A stretch of 64,000 nucleotides of DNA from CAYYNP01 sp964472545 (GTDB lineage Bacteria; Planctomycetota; Planctomycetia; Pirellulales; Thermoguttaceae), in the NCBI GenBank assembly GCA_964472545.1, contig CAYYNP010000008.1, positions 13,581-77,580 of the forward strand, written 5' to 3'. The notes under the pieces were generated by a model. It saw only the letters and a list, made by a program, of their open reading frames with translations, did no database searches and was not told the DNA's origin. This document shows positions 25,664 to 33,789 of this stretch, in pieces. The stretch's first letter is position 1. Every line of letters begins with the position of its first letter. Both the position numbers and the translations under genes were made by a program.

Positions 25664-26362
25664 CTAGGGCAGCCTTTCAAGTGTGTTGTCGGCCACCTGG
25701 CGGATAGAGACACACAGCTTGCGAAACTCGGCACAATCGCGATACCAGGCATCGCTGGGCGATTGGCGAATAACTCGATGGTATTTCCCGCCTTGCACCA
25801 CCTCCAAGATCCAGCTTTCCCAGTCCAGGATTCGCCACCTCCCAACCATGCCGTTGTCATAGACAACTTCTTGTGCCTCTTCAGTCGGAAGGTCCCAAAA
25901 CCCGGACTGCCCTACCTGATCTCGGAGCGTGTTCCATGCAAACTCGTCAATAGTTTCCTCGGAAATCGTATCGAGTTCTCCCGGGTCGTACCCGCCTTTG
26001 CCGGAGAGGCGTTTGCGGACGAGGATCACCTCGGTGCCCAAGTCCTGGATACGAATCACGATGGGATTGTCGAACGTGGGAACATAGAGGAAGCGGACGG
26101 TATCAGCCGGCGGATTCCCCGGATCTTCGTTCAGCACCGGTTCTTGCATGGCGCCGAGAATCATCGAACGCCAAGCACTCACGTCGGGAGGTGGTGTTGA
26201 GTTCGCCTCGGGCGCGCTGGGCGGCGGGCTCGACTGTGCCAGCGGCGTAGACGTGCGGTTGTCTGGTGGCGCCTCCGCGACGGGGCGTGTCTTGCCTGGG
26301 GCGCTGCAGCCTGCCAGGACGCTCACCGCAAGTACGAACAGACTTCTGCCAAGACTCACCAT
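25664..26362 (-). CDS. lipoprotein of unknown function
   Basis: 232 residues from ATG 26362. The frame is open to 26629, but the upstream part overlaps a repeated leader sequence and encodes nothing plausible. A lipoprotein signal is clear: MVSLGRSLFVLAVSVLAGCSAPG, with lipobox LAGC and the acylated Cys at residue 19. A Pro/Ser-rich linker follows (residues about 25-60). The folded part has a beta-rich region (VRFLYVPTFDNPIVIRIQDLGTEVILVRKRL), then the WNTLRDQVGQSGFWDLPT helix and WILEVVQGGKYHRVIRQSP. It resembles planctomycete-specific lipoproteins seen singly. No function is inferred. Confidence 0.7.
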   Translation of the reverse strand: MVSLGRSLFVLAVSVLAGCSAPGKTRPVAEAPPDNRTSTPLAQSSPPPSAPEANSTPPPDVSAWRSMILGAMQEPVLNEDPGNPPADTVRFLYVPTFDNPIVIRIQDLGTEVILVRKRLSGKGGYDPGELDTISEETIDEFAWNTLRDQVGQSGFWDLPTEEAQEVVYDNGMVGRWRILDWESWILEVVQGGKYHRVIRQSPSDAWYRDCAEFRKLCVSIRQVADNTLERLP

Positions 26363-26498
26363 CTCGCTGTACCTCGTACCGCGTGTTGACCACGGGCACA
26401 TTCGTTGCAGAAGGCGAGCACTATTCCAGGGGCGGCCGACAGAACCACCTATGCGGGTCACAATGATCGTAACACCCCACGCTGGCGGTAAGCCCAGC

Positions 26499-26595
26499 CC
26501 GTTCGGTTTTGCCCCAGATCCCATTCCGCCCGGAGTCCTTCTCCTGGCCCGTTTGTGCTTTGGTAGGCGGCCGTGATGACAACACAGACAGAACG
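26499..26595 (+). repeat. duplicated leader sequence, copy A
   Basis: About 97 bases here resemble 28923-29019 at roughly 80-85 percent by eye. Both include GCCCCAGA, CCCATTCCG, TGCTTTGGTAGG, and ATGACAA followed by ACAGACAGAAC. In this copy the ATG opens a frame that runs only antisense into the 3' end of the cytochrome gene, and the Shine-Dalgarno of copy B (AGGAGG) reads AGGCGG. It looks like a leftover or dispersed copy. Confidence 0.8.
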
Positions 26596-26618
26596 CCCTC
26601 GGCCGCCGCGCGGAAGCG

Positions 26619-27236
26619 TCAGTTATCAAGATCGGGCTGAAGCGGACGCTGCGACTCGTGAGCGTAGTAGCGTGCGATGGCCAGCATCTCGTCGTACGTC
26701 AACGAAGACCTTCCGTCCATGTGGGACTGCACGATACTCGGCCACGCGGCGGCGGGGAACTCGCGTGGCCGGTAGAAGCGGTGGCACCCGACGCACCCGG
26801 TGGCGGCGAGCGCCTGTCCGCGCCGGAGTTCTTCGGGATCGATCGGTTCGTCGAAAGCCACCGGCAGCATGCCCGATTCGGTGCCGCCGCGGGTCAACCG
26901 CGAGGCCGCAACCATGTACTTGGTCATGTCTCCGATCTGCCGCTTCGTCAGCACGGACTTGCTGCCCATATCCTGCATCAGGCTCGGCCACGCCGAGGCC
27001 GGGTACTCGTGCGGCCAGAAGAACCGGTGACACTCCGTACACTCGGTGACCACCAGCGCGCGCCCTCGTTGCACGGCACAATAGTCGTCGCCCTGCACGG
27101 CCCCCAGCCCGACAACGTCTTCTGCCGTGGGCAACACCGTGCAATGGTTGGCACAGCCCAGACCGATCGCCACGATCAGGCCGAGTCCCAACGCGGCGAA
27201 AACGGCACAGTATAGCCCGTAGGTTCGCTTAGACAC
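26619..27236 (-). CDS. diheme c-type cytochrome lipoprotein
   Basis: 205 residues from GTG 27236, which has a ribosome site GGGAGAG. The longer open frame upstream is a shadow of the porin gene. One hydrophobic N-terminal segment (TYGLYCAVFAALGLGLIVAIGLGCANHC) looks like an uncleaved anchor or lipoprotein signal, with Cys after Leu-Gly. Two c-type heme motifs follow: CTECH (about residue 70) and CVGCH (about 152). Each is followed by the same HRF(Y/F)xPxE(Y/F)PAxAWPS(L/I)(M/V)Q segment, so the protein arose by internal duplication. It is expected to transfer electrons in the periplasm. It starts 14 bases after the porin stop and is probably cotranscribed with it. Confidence 0.85.
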   Translation of the reverse strand: MSKRTYGLYCAVFAALGLGLIVAIGLGCANHCTVLPTAEDVVGLGAVQGDDYCAVQRGRALVVTECTECHRFFWPHEYPASAWPSLMQDMGSKSVLTKRQIGDMTKYMVAASRLTRGGTESGMLPVAFDEPIDPEELRRGQALAATGCVGCHRFYRPREFPAAAWPSIVQSHMDGRSSLTYDEMLAIARYYAHESQRPLQPDLDN

Positions 27237-27250
27237 GATCGCTCTCCCAA

Positions 27251-28528
27251 TTAGAACTGCCAGCCGAAGCCGAGGTTGACCCGATTTGCGAGATGGTTGG
27301 CCGTGGCGTCGTTCGGAATCTGGTAATCGAACTTGACCGCAAAGGTGGGTACGGGCAGGAAGGTGATCCCGAAGGTCCACTCGTCGCGGTTGCCCGCCCC
27401 GTTTTCGGCCACGCCCGCCGGCATGCGATACTGGGTGTTGAAGTCGTCGTAGCGAACGAACACCACGGCATCCGCGCGCTGCATCCGGTCGTATCGCCAA
27501 CACTCCGGCCAGACGTGGACGGCGGCTTCAAGGTACCAGCCGAAGATCTCCGAGGCGGTCCCGTTGCCGATCTCCGCTGCGCCGTTGATATTCTCGAAGG
27601 CCAAGGCGCCGCGCAGGTCGAAGCACGCACCGGTATACTCCAAGTCGGCCGATACGACGGCAATATCGCCGTCGATCCCCGGGTCGCTGCCCTTGTTGCC
27701 GTTGTCCAGTCCGCCGAGGAAGGTCGAGACGCCCGTCCGCAAAGTTCGCGTGCCGGAAACCGGGTGGATCGCGAATGGGAAGAGGTCCAGACGCCCGGTA
27801 AACGCCATCTCGTTGAGGCTCGTTCTCTCCTTGATCCGTCCGCTGCGAATGCCGTTGGTGGCGCTGAACTGCGACCCGTCGAGGCTCGTGACCAGGTAGG
27901 CCTCGTATTTCAGCCCGGGGCAGGCCCATCCCACCACGCCGATGCCGTCCGCCGACCAGGTGCTGGGGATGACATACTTCGCGAACGACGGCCGCTCGAC
28001 GCCGTTGAACGTCGGCGGCTCGTGCTTCTGGTTGATGATGCCCAAAGGCACCAGCACGCGGCCCGCACGTACGTGCAGACACTCCGAGTGGACGTATTCG
28101 ACGTAGGCCTGCTCGAACCCGATTTCGCCGCCGCTGCTTTTCGATACGAAAGCGTGCTCGATTTCGAGTTCCGAATTGAACACCAGCCAATCGGTGAACT
28201 CGTAGCCCAGGAAGATCACTTGGCGGTGCAGGTCGAACATGTCGCCGTTGGGTGCTTCGTCGGAGTTGACGTGCATCTCGCCGTAGCCACCGAGCGAAAG
28301 CCGCTGATACCATTGCCGCGAATGCCCGTATGCCGTCGAATAGTCGGCAAGCGGCTGAGAGTGCCGCGGCACCGCCGACGTCTCGTACGCCGCAGCCTCG
28401 ACTTCCGTGTAATCGGTTTCGGCCGCCAGACCCGGCCCGCTGCAAACGGCCAGAACCACGGCAATCGCGACCAGTGCTGGCTGCTTGGGTATCTCCCCTC
28501 TTCCGCCTAGTTGGCTCATGAAAAGCAT
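27251..28528 (-). CDS. outer-membrane porin-like beta-barrel protein
   Basis: 425 residues from ATG 28528; ATG 28519 is an alternative. The signal peptide is IPKQPALVAIAVVLAVCSGPGLAAE. Typical porin strands follow: RLSLGGYGEMHVNSD, HRQVIFLGYEFTDWLVFNSELEIEHAF, FEQAYVEYVHSECLHVRAGRVLVPLGI and so on, ending RVNLGFGWQF with the C-terminal Phe recognised by the Bam machine. The pattern resembles porins of the phosphate-selective O/P type. Downstream on the same strand is a diheme cytochrome, and a respiratory or metal-related electron-transfer function for the pair is possible but only inferred. The substrate is unknown. Confidence 0.8.
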   Translation of the reverse strand: MLFMSQLGGRGEIPKQPALVAIAVVLAVCSGPGLAAETDYTEVEAAAYETSAVPRHSQPLADYSTAYGHSRQWYQRLSLGGYGEMHVNSDEAPNGDMFDLHRQVIFLGYEFTDWLVFNSELEIEHAFVSKSSGGEIGFEQAYVEYVHSECLHVRAGRVLVPLGIINQKHEPPTFNGVERPSFAKYVIPSTWSADGIGVVGWACPGLKYEAYLVTSLDGSQFSATNGIRSGRIKERTSLNEMAFTGRLDLFPFAIHPVSGTRTLRTGVSTFLGGLDNGNKGSDPGIDGDIAVVSADLEYTGACFDLRGALAFENINGAAEIGNGTASEIFGWYLEAAVHVWPECWRYDRMQRADAVVFVRYDDFNTQYRMPAGVAENGAGNRDEWTFGITFLPVPTFAVKFDYQIPNDATANHLANRVNLGFGWQF

Positions 28529-28922
28529 TCCTTTGCTTTCTAGCCCGCGGCCGTTCTTCACACGGCAACAGACGGGCGTCTCCGGCGCGGGCATCCTTGG
28601 GGACGGTCCGTAGTGGTTCGGTGTCCCCCCAAGCGGCAGGATTCATACCATCAGAATAATCGGCAGACTCGGCGCATATCTCCAGAGCGAGTTGTCATAA
28701 ACGTGGGGGGGATGGCGCGCGGTCCGATTGTCATTTCGGCTCGATTAGATGGGCAAGCTGATCTGCTGGCAGCTCGGTGAGAGAGTGGGGCAGGCACGGA
28801 ACATTGCTAGGTGGCAACTGCGTCTTGCGTGCGCTTTTCGGATGTTCGGCACAGGCGGACCCCACGCCAGAAACAGATCAACGCACACCTCTTTTCTCTC
28901 CCCTCATTGGTATGGCTCATGT
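28529..28922. other. intergenic region between divergent porin and oxidase operons
   Basis: About 390 bases separate the porin start from the duplicated leader of the oxidase operon. It should hold promoters for both directions. No palindrome or recognisable operator was seen. Short frames near 28749-28900 overlap each other and show no protein family. Confidence 0.5.
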
Positions 28923-29019
28923 CCGTTCGATCTTGCCCCAGAACCCATTCCGTGTTAAATCCTTCCCCTGGCCCGGTCTATGCTTTGGTAGGAGGCCGCG
29001 ATGACAATACAGACAGAAC
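28923..29019 (+). repeat. duplicated leader sequence, copy B (functional start)
   Basis: This is the second copy of the leader found at 26499-26595. It carries a perfect AGGAGG at 28990-28995, five bases before ATG 29001 of the DprE1-like gene, so it supplies that gene's translation start. Confidence 0.8.
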
Positions 29020-30515
29020 CTGCCCGCCGAGGTGGCGGAGCGGAGGCGGCGGCGATTGCGCCGGGCCAGATCGAACCGCTGGAACAAGAGAAACCGGTGG
29101 CCATGGGTGATCCAGTCCATACGCCGGATGCCGGGAATCGACCGATGTCGCGAGAACCATATCCGACGAAACTCTCCGGCTGGGGACGCTGCCCGGTTGT
29201 GGATGCGCGGGAGGTCACGTCGGAAAACCTGCGACAAGCCACCGAAGAGGCAAACCTCAGCCGTGGCCTGGGCCGCTCGTACGGCGACAGCTCGTTACCG
29301 GCGCGTGAGCGCGATCTGGTCGCCAACACCCGGCTGGCCGATCGTGTCTTGGAATTCGATCCCAACTCAGGCGTGCTTCGGGCGGAAGCGGGGCTCTCGC
29401 TGTTGGAATTGAATCGGCTCTTCCTGCGGCGGGGGTGGTTTACGCCCGTCTCGCCGGGCACGCAATTTGTGACCCTCGGCGGGATGGTCGCGTCCGACGT
29501 ACACGGCAAGAACCACCACGTCGACGGCTGCTTTGGCGAGCACGTCCAGAGCCTCACCTTGCGCGTGGCCGACGGGCGGATCATCGAATGTAGCGAAGAG
29601 AACGAGCCGGAACTGTTCCACGCAACGATCGGCGGCATGGGACTGACCGGCCACATCCTCGAAGTCGAATTCGCCATGCGCCGGATTCCCTCGCCGTGGA
29701 TCTACGGGGCGAGCGAGCGGATCGCGAACCTCGACGCCATGGTGGCCGGGCTGAAAGAGGCGGCCGCCGAGTGGCCGATGACCGTCGGCTGGGTCGATTG
29801 CCTGGCGCGCGGCAAGCGGTTGGGGCGCGGCATCTTGATGAAGGGCCGCTGGGCCACTCCGGACGAAGCCCCGGCGCGTCCGCCGAAGCTCAAGGGCCGG
29901 GTGCGCATCCCCTTCGAGTTTCCCCGCCTTGCGCTCTGCCGGCCGAGCATGAAGGCCTTCAACCTGCTCTACTACTACAAACACTTCCGGCGGACCCGCG
30001 AAGGCATCGAACATCCCGAGTCGTTCTTCTATCCGCTGGACGCGGCGGACGACTGGAATTTGATCTACGGCCGCCGCGGTTTCACGCAGTATCAATGCGT
30101 GTTGCCGCACGCGGAGGACAACGGCCCGGCGCGACGGTTTCTCGAACGGTTCGTTTCGGCCGGTGGTATGGGCTTCCTCTGCGTCATCAAGGACTGCGGC
30201 CCGGAAGGCAAGGGCATGATCTCGTTCCCCCGGCCGGGGATTTCGATCGCCATGGATTTCCCGGTCCATCCGAAGAAAACGCAGCCGCTGGTCGATCAAC
30301 TCAACGAGTTGGTGCTGGCCGAAGGCGGCCGGATCTACCTGACCAAAGACGCCTTTACCCGGCCCGAGCACTTTCAAGCGATGGAGCCGCGGCTGGAGGC
30401 GTTCAACGCCGTGCGGCGGAAATGGGACCCGCAGGGCAAACTCCGCAGTGCCCAATCGGTTCGCCTGTTGGGAGACGCCATGCCGCAAGAGACGCCGCCG
30501 GGAGATACGCCATGA
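29001..30515 (+). CDS. DprE1-like FAD-dependent oxidoreductase
   Basis: 504 residues from ATG 29001 behind a perfect AGGAGG; ATG 29143 (MSREPYPTKLSGWGR) is the alternative and would drop a low-complexity leader. The FAD-binding (PCMH) domain shows LSRGLGRSYGDSSLP and PGTQFVTLGGMVASDVHGKNHHVDG. The VHGKNHH segment is characteristic of decaprenylphosphoryl-beta-D-ribose 2'-oxidase. The C-terminal half has FTQYQCVLP, PGISIAMDFPV and RIYLTKDAFT, whose Lys corresponds to catalytic Lys418 of mycobacterial DprE1. The predicted reaction is oxidation of a polyprenyl-phosphoryl ribose to the 2'-keto form. The next gene (reductase) overlaps by ATGA, which supports a two-step epimerase. Confidence 0.85.
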   Translation: MTIQTEPARRGGGAEAAAIAPGQIEPLEQEKPVAMGDPVHTPDAGNRPMSREPYPTKLSGWGRCPVVDAREVTSENLRQATEEANLSRGLGRSYGDSSLPARERDLVANTRLADRVLEFDPNSGVLRAEAGLSLLELNRLFLRRGWFTPVSPGTQFVTLGGMVASDVHGKNHHVDGCFGEHVQSLTLRVADGRIIECSEENEPELFHATIGGMGLTGHILEVEFAMRRIPSPWIYGASERIANLDAMVAGLKEAAAEWPMTVGWVDCLARGKRLGRGILMKGRWATPDEAPARPPKLKGRVRIPFEFPRLALCRPSMKAFNLLYYYKHFRRTREGIEHPESFFYPLDAADDWNLIYGRRGFTQYQCVLPHAEDNGPARRFLERFVSAGGMGFLCVIKDCGPEGKGMISFPRPGISIAMDFPVHPKKTQPLVDQLNELVLAEGGRIYLTKDAFTRPEHFQAMEPRLEAFNAVRRKWDPQGKLRSAQSVRLLGDAMPQETPPGDTP

Positions 30516-31249
30516 ACGCCGTACTACTGGGGGCCACGAAAGGGATGGGCCGAGCGCTGGCCAGGCTGCTGGCACGGCGGGGCGATCGGCTGTTCCTGCT
30601 GGAACACGAGCCGGAAGAAATGGAGCGGACCGCCCGAGACTTGGAGATCCGCGGGGCCGAGGCGCCTGTGAAGTGGGCCGCCTGCGACCTGCTCAAACCC
30701 GAGACCTTCACGCCCGCTCTCGACGCGGCCCAAACGGAACTCGGCGGCTTTAATGCGGTGATCGTAACCGCCGGGTTGTTCGGCACGCAAGAACAACTCG
30801 AAGCGGAACCCGAGTTCGCCGCCCGGGTGTTGGCGGCCGATTTCACCAACACGGTGGTCTTCTGCGAGGACGCCCGGCGTCGCTTGTTGGCGGCCGGCGG
30901 GGGAACGCTTTGCGTGTTCAGTTCCGTGGCCGGCGAACGCGGCCGCAAGCCGGTGGTGCTTTACGGTGCGGCCAAGGCGGGCCTTTCGCGGTATCTCGAA
31001 GGCCTCGACCACAAGTTCCGCGCCCAAGGCTTGAAGACGGTCTGCGTGAAGCCGGGCTTCGTCAAGACGGGCATGACGGCCGGGCTCGATCCGCCGCCGT
31101 TTGCCGGCGAGCCGGACGACGTCGCCGCACGCGTGCTGCGGGCGATCGACCGTGGCCGGCCGGAGGTCTACGCGCCGGCCATGTGGCGCTGGGTGATGTG
31201 CGTCATCCGGCGGCTGCCGCGCGGCGTGATGCGACGGATCAACTTCTGA
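30512..31249 (+). CDS. DprE2-like short-chain dehydrogenase/reductase
   Basis: 245 residues from ATG 30512, overlapping the upstream stop as ATGA, a sign of translational coupling. It has a Rossmann fold with LLGATKGMGRALARLLARRG (cofactor site at the N-terminus), VTAGLFG, and the catalytic SSVAGERGRKPVVLYGAAKAG (Ser...Tyr-x-x-x-Lys). The tail VCVKPGFVKTGMTAGL is also typical. In the DprE1/DprE2 pair, this partner reduces the 2'-keto intermediate with NADH to give the arabinose epimer. The assignment rests on the family plus gene order; SDR substrate specificity cannot be read directly. Confidence 0.85.
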   Translation: MNAVLLGATKGMGRALARLLARRGDRLFLLEHEPEEMERTARDLEIRGAEAPVKWAACDLLKPETFTPALDAAQTELGGFNAVIVTAGLFGTQEQLEAEPEFAARVLAADFTNTVVFCEDARRRLLAAGGGTLCVFSSVAGERGRKPVVLYGAAKAGLSRYLEGLDHKFRAQGLKTVCVKPGFVKTGMTAGLDPPPFAGEPDDVAARVLRAIDRGRPEVYAPAMWRWVMCVIRRLPRGVMRRINF

Positions 31250-31267
31250 GGAACCGACGGACGCAAG

Positions 31268-32200
31268 ATGAGTAGTGCGGGTGAACAACGGGCCGACGCA
31301 ATCGCCGGGAGAATGCCCATGACGGCAGCGCTCTTTCGACTGGCGCGCCCCGCCGACTGGATCAAGAACATCTTCGTGCTGATCCCCGTCCCCTTCGCTT
31401 TGGCGGCGGCTCCGGCCGAGGGCGGCGAGGTCCGCTTCGACCTGCTCACCTTCGCCCTGGGGCTGTTTGGCTTCTGCCTGATCAACTCGGCCGTCTACAC
31501 GCTCAACGATTTGTTCGACGCCGCGGCCGACCGGCTACATCCGCGAAAACGCCTGCGTCCGATCGCCGCGCGCATCGTCTCACCCAGGGCGGCAACCGTG
31601 CAGATCGTGGTCCTGCTGGTGCTCGGGTTGGGCATTTGTGCCGCCACGATGAAGCTCGCGGCCGTGCTGCTGGCACTAGGCTACTTCCTGCTGAACGTCT
31701 GCTACAGCATGGGTGCCAAGCACGTGGCCGTGCTCGACGTGTTTGTGCTCTCCTCGGGATTCGTGATCCGGGTATTGCTGGGCTGCGTGTTGATCGCCGC
31801 CACGGCGTCGGCCTGGCTGTTGCTTTGCACGTCGTCGTTGGCGTTGTTCTTGGGGTTCGTCAAGCGCCGGGCCGACTTGACCGCGGGGCTCGACCCGGCC
31901 CATCGCCCCAGCCTCCGCGGATACTCGCAGACGTTTCTCGACCAGGCGATTACGATCTGCGCCGGCGTGGCGGTGGTTTCCTACGCGCTGTACAGCATCG
32001 AATCGCAGCTCTTCAAGGAAGGCCGGGCGATGGCGTCGATGCCGTTTGTGGCGTTCGGCATCTTCAACTATCTGCGGCTGGCCAGCGTAGAAAACCAGGG
32101 AGGCTCGCCGGTCGACGTGGCCTACAACTCGCGTTCCAGCCAACTCTGTGCCGTGGGGTGGATCGCGGCGGTCATTTGGAGCCTCGGAATCCTATGGTAA
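31268..32200 (+). CDS. UbiA-family prenyltransferase, DPPR-synthase-like
   Basis: 310 residues from ATG 31268; ATG 31313 is also possible. It is an integral membrane protein with about eight helices. The first Asp-rich motif is NDLFDAAADRLHPRKRLRPIAA, which carries the D-x-x-x-D...HP-x-KR-x-RPIAAG pattern specific to 5-phosphoribosyl-1-pyrophosphate:polyprenyl-phosphate transferases such as mycobacterial Rv3806c. The second is YSMGAKHVAVLDVFVLSSGFVIR. The predicted reaction transfers phosphoribose from PRPP to polyprenyl phosphate in the cytoplasmic membrane, making the substrate that, after dephosphorylation, the two upstream enzymes epimerise. No separate phosphatase gene is in the operon. 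Confidence 0.85.
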   Translation: MSSAGEQRADAIAGRMPMTAALFRLARPADWIKNIFVLIPVPFALAAAPAEGGEVRFDLLTFALGLFGFCLINSAVYTLNDLFDAAADRLHPRKRLRPIAARIVSPRAATVQIVVLLVLGLGICAATMKLAAVLLALGYFLLNVCYSMGAKHVAVLDVFVLSSGFVIRVLLGCVLIAATASAWLLLCTSSLALFLGFVKRRADLTAGLDPAHRPSLRGYSQTFLDQAITICAGVAVVSYALYSIESQLFKEGRAMASMPFVAFGIFNYLRLASVENQGGSPVDVAYNSRSSQLCAVGWIAAVIWSLGILW

Positions 32201-33282
32201 GTATCGAACACGATCCCTACGCCAGCAGACCACTCAACGGCGCCGTGAAGCAAACCGCCAAGAAAATCGTCGTCGTCTCGTTGAAGATCGGCATTTCGCT
32301 GGCCATCGTGGGCTATCTCGTTTGGGACGCCGCCGCTACGAAGAACGCTGCCGATGAGAACATCTTCCAGCAGTTGCGGAACCAATCGAAACACTGGGGG
32401 CTGTTGGTGGCCGCGTGGTGTTGTTGCGCTTCGGCCGTCCTCTTGACACTCGTGCGATGGTGGTTCCTGGTCCGGGCGCTGGAGTTGCCGTTTCGACTGC
32501 GAGAGGCCTTGCGGCTGGGGTTCCTCGGCTATCTGTTCAACCTGGCACCGATGGGTATCGTCGGCGGCGATTTGCTCAAGGCCGTGATGCTCGTGCGCGG
32601 ATTCGACCGGCGTCAGAGGGCCACGGCCGTGGCGACGGTTCTGGTCGATCGCGTGATCGGGCTCTATATGCTCTTCGTGGTGGCCACGGTAGCCATCCTC
32701 GCCACGCAATTCTGGGTCACCGAGGTCGCCGAAATCCGCGGCATCTGCACGCTGACGTTCGTGCTCACGGCCGTCGGGGGAATCGCGCTGGGCGTGCTGA
32801 TCACGCCCGGCTTCACCGATGGGCGCGGCACCCGGGCGCTGGGGCGGTTGCCGAAAGTGGGCCGCTCGATCGAACACCTGATCGAGGCCGTGCGGATGTA
32901 TCGCCGCAAGCCGCACGTGCTCGTCGGTGCCGCCGTGATGAGCGTGGCCGTCCACAGCCTCTTCGCCACCGGCGTCTTCCTGATCGCCGCCGGGCTGTTC
33001 GGCGACGTGCTCTCGCTGGGCACCCATTTCGTCGTCTGTCCGCTCAGCGCCACCACCGGCGCCGTGCCGTTGCCGATGGGCCCGTTCGAGTTCGTGCTGG
33101 AATTCCTCTACACCAACGTGAGCCAGCCCGGTGTGGTGATCGCCGCCGGCCAGGGCCTCATCGTGGCCTTGGGCTATCGCCTGATCTGCGTGCTGATCGC
33201 CGCCTTGGGCATCGGCTACTATCTCAGCAGCCGCCGCGAATTGGCCGAGGTGATGCGCCAGGCGAAGCAGGATGAGGGTTGA
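32194..33282 (+). CDS. lysylphosphatidylglycerol-synthase-TM/flippase-like membrane protein
   Basis: 362 residues from ATG 32194, overlapping the prenyltransferase stop by 7 bases. Seven to eight membrane helices are visible. The family hallmarks are LVRWWFLVRALELPFRLREALRLGFLGYLFNLAPMGIVGGDLLKAVML near residue 85-140 and PLSATTGAVPLPMGPFEFVLEFLY near 285-310, where a Gly-Gly-Asp and a Pro-x-Gly-x-(F/G)E motif mark the UPF0104/AglD superfamily. Members are linked to lipid-linked sugar metabolism or lipid transport. The operon context suggests it handles the polyprenyl-phosphate sugar made by its neighbours, possibly as a translocase, but this is inference. Confidence 0.82.
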   Translation: MVSIEHDPYASRPLNGAVKQTAKKIVVVSLKIGISLAIVGYLVWDAAATKNAADENIFQQLRNQSKHWGLLVAAWCCCASAVLLTLVRWWFLVRALELPFRLREALRLGFLGYLFNLAPMGIVGGDLLKAVMLVRGFDRRQRATAVATVLVDRVIGLYMLFVVATVAILATQFWVTEVAEIRGICTLTFVLTAVGGIALGVLITPGFTDGRGTRALGRLPKVGRSIEHLIEAVRMYRRKPHVLVGAAVMSVAVHSLFATGVFLIAAGLFGDVLSLGTHFVVCPLSATTGAVPLPMGPFEFVLEFLYTNVSQPGVVIAAGQGLIVALGYRLICVLIAALGIGYYLSSRRELAEVMRQAKQDEG

Positions 33283-33339
33283 GTTCCGTGCCCTTGACGC
33301 AAGCGTGGACATGGTACTGCGTTGCCGAAGCACTCCCGC

Positions 33340-33624
33340 CTATTGCAGGAGCAACGCCCACGCGGCCAGCACAAGGAACGCGCCCCAAATGCCGATCCGC
33401 ATGTATCGCCGGATCTTGCGACACCGAAAACAGATGAAGCGGATGCGAGGCTTCGACGGGGCTATCAAGCCTCGTAGGCCGACAACCAGGGCACTAATGG
33501 GATCCACGGCGAAGCCACTGCCACCGCCAGGCGCGAAGGCCTGGCCCTCAGACGCCTCGCACCACTTGTGGCACCGGATACATAGCCGATGTACGTCGGG
33601 ATCGGGGGGGCCTGAGATCGGCAT
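33340..33624 (-). CDS. small zinc-ribbon membrane protein
   Basis: 94 residues from ATG 33624. Two CxxC pairs are present, CIRCHKWC (about residue 15) and CFRCRK (about 65), followed by one C-terminal membrane helix (YMRIGIWGAFLVLAAWALLL). The same frame stays open upstream of the ATG to 33738 and encodes further Cys pairs (CCPHS and QCGQE), so an unconventional or missed upstream start would give an additional zinc knuckle. No function is known. It is convergent with the operon at its left and divergent from the STAS gene at its right. Confidence 0.5.
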   Translation of the reverse strand: MPISGPPDPDVHRLCIRCHKWCEASEGQAFAPGGGSGFAVDPISALVVGLRGLIAPSKPRIRFICFRCRKIRRYMRIGIWGAFLVLAAWALLLQ

Positions 33625-33789
33625 CTCTTGTCCACACTGAGTGTCAATCCGGCGGGAGTGAGGGCAACATCCGTTCTTCGCCTCGGTCCGCCGCTCCAGA
33701 ACAACTGCTCGGACGACTCCTTGAGTTTGCCTGGGAGCTTATTATAGAATAGTCGGTTCAGCTAGCAAAGACACTCAGCAAACTCACCT

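Noticed and set aside
29696..30511. Upstream extension of the DprE2-like frame
   Set aside because: It overlaps the DprE1-like gene in another frame. The ATGA overlap at 30512 and the Rossmann start fix the real beginning.
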